58,586 nt of DNA, from assembly GCA_905480095.1 (NCBI GenBank), contig CAJQPF010000004.1, positions 1 through 58,586 of the forward strand, in the 5' to 3' direction. A program made the translations under genes and the position numbers. Shown here in pieces: positions 19,568 through 26,725 of this stretch. The notes under the pieces were generated by a model, which saw only the letters and a program-made list of their open reading frames with translations, was not told where the DNA came from and did no database searches. The stretch's first letter is position 1. Every line of letters starts with the position of its first letter. The DNA is from an uncultured Flavobacteriales bacterium (lineage in GTDB: Bacteria > Bacteroidota > Bacteroidia > Flavobacteriales_D > Sanyastnellaceae).

Positions 19568-20514
19568 GTTCGGATTCAAATACTGAAAGAGGAGTAGTCT
19601 TTAGATCTACGGGGTCTTGGTATGATGTTCAGGATGGAATGGGCGAAACTGTGCGATGCAGAATCAAAGGTAAATTCCGTCTCCAGGGCATTCGAACCAC
19701 AAATCCAATTGCGGTCGGTGATTTCGTCCAATTTACGAGAGAAGAAGAGGGGATAGGCATTATAGATGCAATTGAGGAAAGAAGAAATTTCATTGCACGT
19801 AAATCAGTGAATCTATCTAAGGAAAGTCACGTCGTTGCTTCTAATCTCGATCGCGCATTTCTCATTGTCACGATTGCAAAACCGAGAACCAGTTCTGGGT
19901 TTATTGATAGATTCTTAGTGACAGCAGAAGCAATTGGCATTCCTGCGACCATAGTATTTAATAAAATGGATCTTCTTGAGGGAGATAAGGAGGCAACTGC
20001 GAGGCAAGATGAACTTGAGAAGATTTACGCAGATGTTGGCTATAAAACACTACGTGTATCCGCAAAAACTGGACTTGGGATTGCTGAGATGAAATCAGCG
20101 TTAAATGATGGTATTTATCTTCTCTCAGGGCACAGTGGTGTAGGTAAAAGTACAATTATTAACAAACTCATCCCTGGCCTCGAACTTGCCACCGCCGACG
20201 TCTCAGAGTCTCATTCTAAGGGGAGACATACCACCACATTTGCAGAAATGTTTTCCGTGCCAGGAGGAGGTTTTATTATTGATACACCTGGAATAAAAGG
20301 GTTTGGTCTCGTTGCCCTTAAAAAGGAAACACTGAATCATCAATTCCCTGAAGTCTTTGAGTTATTACAAGGTTGCAAATTCAACAATTGTGTCCATATG
20401 GATGAGCCAGGATGTGCTGTCAGGAAGGCTGTCGAAGCGGGGAAGGTGTCAGAGGAGAGATACAGAAATTATCTTGAGATGTATACTGGATTTGATGAAG
20501 GTCCATATAGGTAA
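19564..20514 (+). CDS. rsgA: Small ribosomal subunit biogenesis GTPase RsgA
   Basis: A 316-residue circularly permuted GTPase acting late in 30S assembly. An N-terminal OB-fold (GSWYDV...CRIKGKFRLQGIRTTNPIAVGD) is followed by motifs in permuted order: G4 NKMD, G1 GHSGVGKST, G3 DTPG. The C terminus carries a zinc-binding cluster (GCKFNNCVHMDEPGC). The start is TTG at 19564, overlapping the previous stop codon (TTGA); no ATG is available before the OB-fold, so this start is well constrained. Confidence 0.95.
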   Translation: MSSDSNTERGVVFRSTGSWYDVQDGMGETVRCRIKGKFRLQGIRTTNPIAVGDFVQFTREEEGIGIIDAIEERRNFIARKSVNLSKESHVVASNLDRAFLIVTIAKPRTSSGFIDRFLVTAEAIGIPATIVFNKMDLLEGDKEATARQDELEKIYADVGYKTLRVSAKTGLGIAEMKSALNDGIYLLSGHSGVGKSTIINKLIPGLELATADVSESHSKGRHTTTFAEMFSVPGGGFIIDTPGIKGFGLVALKKETLNHQFPEVFELLQGCKFNNCVHMDEPGCAVRKAVEAGKVSEERYRNYLEMYTGFDEGPYR

Positions 20515-20521
20515 ATTGAGA

Positions 20522-21307
20522 TTATACCCGTGAGGTATAAAGGCCTTTCACAATTAAATTTTCAGAGTTGTACTTCAAACGTTTGTGCGTTTTAAGCCCC
20601 AGTACATCCACGCCTATGGATCTTAAAATAGCATCTCCTGCCGCACAATCCCATTCCATATATGGTCCCGTTCGTGCATGTATTTCAGCATCTCCAAGTG
20701 CAATTTTACAGAATTTTAATGCGCCGCTGACAGGGCTGACCACTATTTCTGATGATGTGATGCCTGGGGGTAGCAATTCTTCTACAGATGCCTTTTCCAT
20801 CCAAGATGTCACCAAACGATATGGCCTTTGTATGTCTTTGCTTTGAATAGATGTTAAGTGAGAACCATCTAACTGTGCTGATGACACTCCTTTGCCTAAT
20901 GCGCCAATGTAGATTGTGTTTGCGAGGGGATCAGCGACAACCCCTATGATGGGGCCGGATTCATCACATAGCGCAATGTTGATTGCAAATCCAGTCCTGT
21001 GACTTACAAACGATTCAGTCCCATCCAGAGGGTCAATTAAGAAATAATGTTTCCATTTTTTTCTCGCTTCGAAAGGCGGTATTTCTGATTCTTCACTGAT
21101 GATGGGGATTCCTAAAGGTTTTAAAATGTCCGATATTATTTTTTCAGACGCATAATCTGCATTAGAAACCACAGAGCCATCATTTTTTTGTGTGATATTC
21201 AATGCTTCATTGGATGCGTTTAATGCCGCAAGCAGGACATGGGATCCCGCACTTGCAGCCTCTAGACAATGGGCAATGATTTGATCAAAAAGTTTCTTAG
21301 GAATCAT
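20522..21307 (-). CDS. cysQ: 3'(2'),5'-bisphosphate nucleotidase CysQ / inositol-phosphatase family
   Basis: A 261-residue metal-dependent phosphatase of the inositol monophosphatase superfamily. Motifs visible are SEESE, the metal-binding DPLDGTESF, and a C-terminal WDCAAGDAIL. CysQ removes 3'-phosphoadenosine 5'-phosphate produced by sulfate assimilation. No sulfate genes are adjacent. Its start is only 17 bp from the divergent TPP riboswitch. Assignment to CysQ rather than an inositol phosphatase follows the DGTESFV and length pattern. Confidence 0.87.
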   Translation of the reverse strand: MIPKKLFDQIIAHCLEAASAGSHVLLAALNASNEALNITQKNDGSVVSNADYASEKIISDILKPLGIPIISEESEIPPFEARKKWKHYFLIDPLDGTESFVSHRTGFAINIALCDESGPIIGVVADPLANTIYIGALGKGVSSAQLDGSHLTSIQSKDIQRPYRLVTSWMEKASVEELLPPGITSSEIVVSPVSGALKFCKIALGDAEIHARTGPYMEWDCAAGDAILRSIGVDVLGLKTHKRLKYNSENLIVKGLYTSRV

Positions 21308-21323
21308 GCCGGTAAGGTACTTA

Positions 21324-21410
21324 TATTTGACCTGATGCAGGGGTGCTGTAAAGCTGAGATTATACCCTTTGAACCTGACCGAGTAATATCGGAAAGGAAG
21401 ATGTCAAGTG
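21324..21410 (+). promoter_or_regulatory. TPP riboswitch (THI box)
   Basis: A thiamin pyrophosphate riboswitch. The conserved cores are visible in order: GGGGTGCT (21340-21347), GCTGAGAT (21353-21360), ACCC (21363-21366), GAACCTGA (21371-21378), GTAAT (21382-21386) and AAGGAAG at 21394-21400. Closing helix P1 pairs TATTTGAC (21324-21331) with GTCAAGTG (21403-21410). An AGCAC at 21414-21418 is complementary to GTGCT at 21343-21347 and could form a competing structure. It lies 46 bp upstream of the TonB-dependent receptor, which it should repress when TPP is high. Confidence 0.93.
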
Positions 21411-21456
21411 TTCAGCACGCCCGCGTCATGATTATTCATGTTTAATTTATGCTGCT

Positions 21457-23721
21457 ATGCGCAAGATTTTTATTGTTGGATTGTTTCTGTCTCCGCTTGT
21501 TTTTCATTCTCAAATAGATTCAATCAATGTTTTGAAACCTGCCGCGGTTTCTGCTGTGACTGCTGACGAAAGATCTCCGTTTGCGCACACGAACTTAGAT
21601 TCTGAAGATTTAAACGCACGAGATTCGGGTCAGGATTTGCCGTTTTTATTGCGACTTACACCATCTGTCGTTATCACCTCAGATGCCGGAAATGGAATTG
21701 GATACACGGGCATGAGGCTTAGGGGTTCTGACGCAAGTAGAATCAATGTCACAATTAATGGTGTCCCGCTCAATGATGCGGAATCTCAAAATGTGTATTG
21801 GGTTGATTTACCAGATTTGGGAGCGAGTGTCTCGGGATTACAAATCCAAAGAGGTGTCGGGACAAGTACAGTAGGACCTGGTGCTTTCGGGGGTTCAGTA
21901 GCGTTAAATACACTTGGAGAGATTGTGAAGCCAAATGTGAAAGCTGTTTTAGGCATGGGGAGTTTTAATTCATACCGCAAGAGTGTGAGTTGGAATACCG
22001 GGATGCTTGCAGATGGCATTTCGTTTGACGGAAGAGCGTCACATATTTCTTCGGATGGCTACATTGACAGGGCGTCAAGTGAATTAAGTTCTCTTTACGC
22101 GTCACTTGTCAAAAGATGGACCAGTGGAAAAGTCTCACTCACGACAATGTTGGGTCACGAGAGAACATATCAAGCGTGGTATGGCGTACCACAAATTGTC
22201 ACAGAAGAAAATACAACAGATACAGATATTCAAGATTGGGCAACAGGATCATCCGAATATGGATACGGCGATGACACTCAAAGAATTTCTGACTTAATCG
22301 AGAACCGCAGAACCCACAATTATTATAACTATGAAAATGAAGTGGACGATTACAATCAAAACCACTTTCAACTGCACCTCGAACAAAACATTGGTATAGC
22401 AGATTTGGGAGTCGCACTCTACACAACAACAGGGTCAGGTTACTATGAGCAGTTTAGAGCCGCAGACACCTTTTCAGATTATGGACTTATCGCGCCAATT
22501 TATCCGGATTCAAGTGCCCCTGAGACGACAAATGTGATTAGGCAACGTTGGCTCGATAACCGTTTGTGGGGGTCAATTGTAAACCTAACAATCCCACTTG
22601 AAGAGATGACAATCGTTGCTGGGGGAGCTTATTCCAGGTACGAGGGAGGTCACTTCGGTGAAATAATCTGGATGGAACATGCAGCTGATGTTTTACCTGG
22701 AAGGACCTATTACGACAACATTGGAAATAAAACAGATGTGAGTGGTTTTGTTCGGGTCAAACACGATTTCGCGGGGGATGTTTTAAGGTTACAGGCCGAG
22801 GCACAAATCCGATCTGTTCTTTATACTGCTGATGGCGTTGATGCAGACCTTCAAAATGTTCTCATCAATGACGATTTGTTGTTTTTTAACCCCAAGATTG
22901 GCGTTGACTATAATCTTTCATCGTCGAGCAGGGGGTATGCCTCAGTTGCGATTGCAAATCGAGAACCTGCGAGAAGTGACTATCTCGACAGCCCAGAATT
23001 TGGTTCAGAAAGTATTAGCCATGAACGCTTAATTGATTTTGAATTTGGGTACCGTTATGTGGCAAAAAAGTGGGCCACAGAAATCGGGTTTTATCACATG
23101 GATTATAAAGATCAATTGATCGCTACAGGCATGTTAAATGATGTGGGTAATTCTGTCAGAGTAAACGTGCCTTCGAGTTTCAGGCAGGGCATAGAGTTTC
23201 AGGTTGGCGTTGAGCTTCACTCCAGAGTTCGATGGGATGGAAATGTGACTGTTTCTAGAAATAAGATCAATGTGTTTTCAGAAACACTCTACGATTACGA
23301 TGAGAACTTTGAGTACGAGAACCTTGTAAATCATGTAAATACAGACATCTCATTTTCTCCTGCGTTCATCGCAGCAAGTGTGTTTGGATATGATGTTTGG
23401 TCAAATGAAGACAGCCAGATAAAATGTGAGTTGTCTACGAAATATGTCGGCAAACAATACCTTGACAATACGTCCAACGACAGCAGATCGTTGCCTGGAT
23501 ATGTCGTGAATAATGTTGTATTAAGCTACTCACAGTCATTTGAAAGCGGAGGTGATTTAACGCTTTCTGTATTCGCAAATAACATACTGGATCACATGTA
23601 CAGTGCAAATGGATGGACATACAGTTATTTATTCGGTGGCATGGATGCGATGACAACGGAAAATTATGTCTATCCCCAAGCAGGACGACATGGGTTTGTG
23701 AATTTAACAATGACGTTCTAG
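21457..23721 (+). CDS. TonB-dependent outer-membrane receptor, probable thiamin uptake
   Basis: A 754-residue TonB-dependent transporter. It has a signal peptide (cleaved after FHSQ near residue 19), a TonB-box/plug domain with LRGSDASRINVTINGVPLND and GAFGGSVALNT, then a 22-strand-type barrel rich in aromatic and Asn/Ser residues, ending in the outer-membrane signature LTMTF. It lacks the carboxypeptidase-like N-terminal domain of SusC proteins. The TPP riboswitch upstream implies thiamin or a precursor as substrate, matching the thiamin-regulated receptors (OMRthi) described in Bacteroidota. No thiamin biosynthesis gene or inner-membrane partner is present. Confidence 0.9.
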   Translation: MRKIFIVGLFLSPLVFHSQIDSINVLKPAAVSAVTADERSPFAHTNLDSEDLNARDSGQDLPFLLRLTPSVVITSDAGNGIGYTGMRLRGSDASRINVTINGVPLNDAESQNVYWVDLPDLGASVSGLQIQRGVGTSTVGPGAFGGSVALNTLGEIVKPNVKAVLGMGSFNSYRKSVSWNTGMLADGISFDGRASHISSDGYIDRASSELSSLYASLVKRWTSGKVSLTTMLGHERTYQAWYGVPQIVTEENTTDTDIQDWATGSSEYGYGDDTQRISDLIENRRTHNYYNYENEVDDYNQNHFQLHLEQNIGIADLGVALYTTTGSGYYEQFRAADTFSDYGLIAPIYPDSSAPETTNVIRQRWLDNRLWGSIVNLTIPLEEMTIVAGGAYSRYEGGHFGEIIWMEHAADVLPGRTYYDNIGNKTDVSGFVRVKHDFAGDVLRLQAEAQIRSVLYTADGVDADLQNVLINDDLLFFNPKIGVDYNLSSSSRGYASVAIANREPARSDYLDSPEFGSESISHERLIDFEFGYRYVAKKWATEIGFYHMDYKDQLIATGMLNDVGNSVRVNVPSSFRQGIEFQVGVELHSRVRWDGNVTVSRNKINVFSETLYDYDENFEYENLVNHVNTDISFSPAFIAASVFGYDVWSNEDSQIKCELSTKYVGKQYLDNTSNDSRSLPGYVVNNVVLSYSQSFESGGDLTLSVFANNILDHMYSANGWTYSYLFGGMDAMTTENYVYPQAGRHGFVNLTMTF

Positions 23722-23745
23722 AGAAATATTTTGTACTTTAATCGA

Positions 23746-24981
23746 ATGAAACACATTGTGCTCATATTGGTTATCGTCTTCTCATGTTTTGGCGTCAAGG
23801 CTCAATTTACCATGCCCTTTGAAGAGTTGGTTCATGAGGGAACTTGGTTGCAATGGCCGCATAACTTTACGTATGGATTTGGTGCTTCTGATGTTGAGCC
23901 TGCCTGGGTAGAAATAACAGCGGCATTAATCGGAGGGGAGAAAGTGCACATTGTGGCGTATGATGAAAACCATATGACTCACATTGAGGATCTATTGATA
24001 GGTGCTTCAGTGTCTCTAGAGAATGTCAACATCATTGTTGCAGAAAATGATGACTTTTGGATCAGAGATAACGGGCCTATTTTTGTCTATGATTCCGAAT
24101 CTCAACTTACAGTTCTCGATTGGGGGTTTAATGGATGGGGAGGCAATGCACCGTATGCGCTGTGTGATGATATTCCTATTGCAGTCGCGGCGCACTTGTC
24201 CATTCCATTAATTGATTTAAATGAAATGGTGCTTGAGGGTGGCGCCTTTGAAGTAGATGGTCATGGAACGATTATGGCGACGAGATCTTCTGTAACAGGA
24301 GCAGACAGAAATCCAGGTTGGACTGAGTCTCAGATTGAGGGTTATATGGAAGAATATCTGGGTGTCACAAATTTTGTTTGGTTTGATGGTTTGTTCGGAG
24401 GAATCCAGGATATCACAGATCAACACATAGATGGTTTTGCGAAATTCCAAGGAAACAATACGATTGTGACGATGAGTCACATCGACCTCTCTTATTGGCA
24501 AGTTTCTGTTTCCGACATTGCGCTCCTATACAACTCAGCAAACTCAAGCGGCGAACAATTTGAAATCGTTGTTTTACCATTGACCCAGAATGACGTCACC
24601 ACGACCTGGGGAGAAAACGTAGGGACACGTGCCAGTTATGTGAATTATTATGTCGCAAACAACGTGGTTCTTGTGCCCAACTACAATGACCCCAACGATG
24701 ATGTGGCAAACGAAATAATTCAAGGCTTATATCCAGATCGTGATGTTGTGGGTATAGATTCCAGAAATATGTTTCTCAATGGCGGTATGGTGCATTGCAT
24801 CACACAGCAGCAGCCTATCGGAGATACTGGCGTAGGGTTGCATGAGCTAGAGGATCTTAACCAGGATCGCGTGATTGGCGTTTTTGATTTTTTAGGCAGG
24901 ACGGTTGACAACCCAACCCCAGGGGTTTTATACTTGTGGCTTTACGAAAGTGGTTTCGTTAAGAAGGGCTTAGCACATTAA
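23746..24981 (+). CDS. Secreted agmatine/peptidylarginine deiminase-family enzyme
   Basis: A 411-residue member of the PAD_porph/agmatine deiminase family, which hydrolyses guanidino groups. Catalytic motifs are intact: WIRDNGP, LEGGAFEVDG, HID (His227, Asp229) and GGMVHCITQQQP with the nucleophile Cys351. A signal peptide (MKHIVLILVIVFSCFGVKAQ) shows export, unlike cytoplasmic agmatine deiminases and like Porphyromonas PPAD. The last ~40 residues (RVIGVFDFLGR, then LYLWLYESGFVKKG) resemble a compact T9SS C-terminal sorting tail. The ATG at 23746 is preferred over TTG at 23731 because it gives the signal peptide. It lies 24 bp behind the receptor and may share the riboswitch. Confidence 0.87.
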   Translation: MKHIVLILVIVFSCFGVKAQFTMPFEELVHEGTWLQWPHNFTYGFGASDVEPAWVEITAALIGGEKVHIVAYDENHMTHIEDLLIGASVSLENVNIIVAENDDFWIRDNGPIFVYDSESQLTVLDWGFNGWGGNAPYALCDDIPIAVAAHLSIPLIDLNEMVLEGGAFEVDGHGTIMATRSSVTGADRNPGWTESQIEGYMEEYLGVTNFVWFDGLFGGIQDITDQHIDGFAKFQGNNTIVTMSHIDLSYWQVSVSDIALLYNSANSSGEQFEIVVLPLTQNDVTTTWGENVGTRASYVNYYVANNVVLVPNYNDPNDDVANEIIQGLYPDRDVVGIDSRNMFLNGGMVHCITQQQPIGDTGVGLHELEDLNQDRVIGVFDFLGRTVDNPTPGVLYLWLYESGFVKKGLAH

Positions 24982-25690
24982 AGTTTAGCGACTTTTCTAA
25001 CACGGTTCCCAAGACCACAAGATCAGCGCCCGCATTCCAAGCCACCTCCATACCTTCAAAATCAGTGATTCCACCTCCGACTATAAGTGGAACATCAACT
25101 GCATTTCGCACGGCCTTGATCAGTGTTTCAGGAATAGGATTTCCTGCCCCACTTCCTGCATCTATATACACAGCTTTCATGCCTAACAATACGGCTGCTT
25201 GAACTGTAGCGACTGCAAGTTCAGGTTTCGATGATGGTATGGGAAGGGTTTGGCTTATATAAGCAGCAGAGGTAAGTGGGCCATCTCCTACAAGTAAATA
25301 CGCAGTTGCCACGGTTTCGATATCCATGGCCATTAAACGGGGAGCTGCCTCTACGTGCCTCCCGATTAGTAGATCAGCATTTCGACCACTCACTAAGCTA
25401 AGAAACAAAAGTGCATCGGCTTCTTCACATATTTGGTCTGGTGATCCGGGAAAAATGACAACAGGTAAATCAGTGTGCTTTTTAACATTCGTGATCTGTT
25501 TACTTGTGTTGCCACGAGATAAAAAACTCCCGCCAATTAAAATGTCAGAACATTCAGAGTTATTGATGTCTTCAATCCAATGTGCCAATGTGAGGTCTTT
25601 TGGTGCTTTGTCAGGATCTAAAAGCACAGAGAAACGCTTGTGACCTTGAAGTCTGTCTGCGTTTAATTTTTCTATCCAATGGTTTGCCAT
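24959..25690 (-). CDS. Geranylgeranylglyceryl phosphate synthase family protein (PcrB-like)
   Basis: A 243-residue TIM-barrel prenyltransferase of the GGGP/heptaprenylglyceryl phosphate synthase family. Visible signatures are FSVLLDPDKAP, DILIGGSFLS, VIFPGSPDQI, AVYIDAGSGAGNPIP and VGGGITDFEG, which line the glycerol-1-phosphate and phosphate sites. Bacteroidota members have been shown to have GGGP synthase activity, but the product's role in these bacteria is unclear. The 3' end overlaps the convergent deiminase gene by 23 bp and the 5' end overlaps the hydrolase gene by 19 bp. Confidence 0.9.
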   Translation of the reverse strand: MANHWIEKLNADRLQGHKRFSVLLDPDKAPKDLTLAHWIEDINNSECSDILIGGSFLSRGNTSKQITNVKKHTDLPVVIFPGSPDQICEEADALLFLSLVSGRNADLLIGRHVEAAPRLMAMDIETVATAYLLVGDGPLTSAAYISQTLPIPSSKPELAVATVQAAVLLGMKAVYIDAGSGAGNPIPETLIKAVRNAVDVPLIVGGGITDFEGMEVAWNAGADLVVLGTVLEKSLNFNVLSPS

Positions 25691-26559
25691 ATCTTCTCTT
25701 TGATTAAATCCACAATATTTCGATGCCTCATCACATGCCCGCTAGGCACTTGTAAAAAATATACGCCGCGAATTGTGCTGTCATTTGTGCTAAATTCCTG
25801 AAGTCTTTTTTGAAGTGGAAGTGACCATGAAAACGGGATGATTTTATCTCGATTTCCGAAGATAAAGTATACGGTCTTTTCCTTGTTGGTATTCTCATGC
25901 AAAACCTTTGCTAGTTTATTTTTTTCAGGCCAAAATGCCTTGTGCCCCATCCAGCCACGTGCGACTCTCTGTCTAATTTCAGGATTGTCTGTATGGAATC
26001 TTCCGAAGTGATGTTTGTGTTCAGAGATTATTCTGAGTGATCTCATGACATCGATAATCAGCCTGTTTGTTTTTGGGTACTTGTCGATCATCCCCCAGGC
26101 AGACCTTCCGATGTGAGTGTTGACGATAAATTTATAAAACCTCCCCATCTTTAGTCCGTCTGGCGCCAATGCAATGACTCTGGAAAATTTATCAGGGAAA
26201 TCTTGAAATAATGAGAGTGCTATTCTTGAGCCCATGGAGTAGCCGAGGAGTTCAAGGCGGACATTGTCTGCTCCGATGTAGGCCTCCAGCGCATTGATTA
26301 ACACTTGAGGAGATAGAGGCGATTCAAGTGGGAATGGCGGAAGCGGTTTGCTACTGCCGTGGTGCAAAAGACTCACGGAAAGCATCGAAGTGCTCGAATC
26401 ATACAGCGGCATGAAATTTCCCATCTCTTTTGCTTCTCTGTCGAAACCGTGAAATGCGACCACTGTTTTTGAATCCGGTGTGGGTTTTGATGCTGGGATC
26501 TCCCATGCACCGAACTGCCAACCATGGTGTTCCCACTCCACATATTCCCCATTATTCAT
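25672..26559 (-). CDS. Alpha/beta hydrolase
   Basis: A 295-residue alpha/beta-hydrolase-fold protein without signal peptide. The nucleophile elbow is GYSMG (Ser near residue 112) and the oxyanion-hole region is FHGFDRE. A candidate catalytic Asp lies in FGNRDKIIPF and the His in VPSGHVMRH. Substrate is unknown. It is translationally linked with the GGGP synthase gene (19-bp overlap), which suggests a shared pathway, possibly lipid related, but this is inference. Confidence 0.85.
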   Translation of the reverse strand: MNNGEYVEWEHHGWQFGAWEIPASKPTPDSKTVVAFHGFDREAKEMGNFMPLYDSSTSMLSVSLLHHGSSKPLPPFPLESPLSPQVLINALEAYIGADNVRLELLGYSMGSRIALSLFQDFPDKFSRVIALAPDGLKMGRFYKFIVNTHIGRSAWGMIDKYPKTNRLIIDVMRSLRIISEHKHHFGRFHTDNPEIRQRVARGWMGHKAFWPEKNKLAKVLHENTNKEKTVYFIFGNRDKIIPFSWSLPLQKRLQEFSTNDSTIRGVYFLQVPSGHVMRHRNIVDLIKEKIWQTIG

Positions 26560-26725
26560 TCTGCTAAGTTCGGGCTAAGTAGGGTTACGATATAAACATT
26601 AATAAAGTGTGGAAAAGACATTGTGTTTTTCAGACTTAAATAGTTGTTTCCTCATGTAACTTTGCCCTTGTTTAAGTCATTATTAACCTGCGATATCACA
26701 AATGATATGGTCGGATAAAAAAAAA

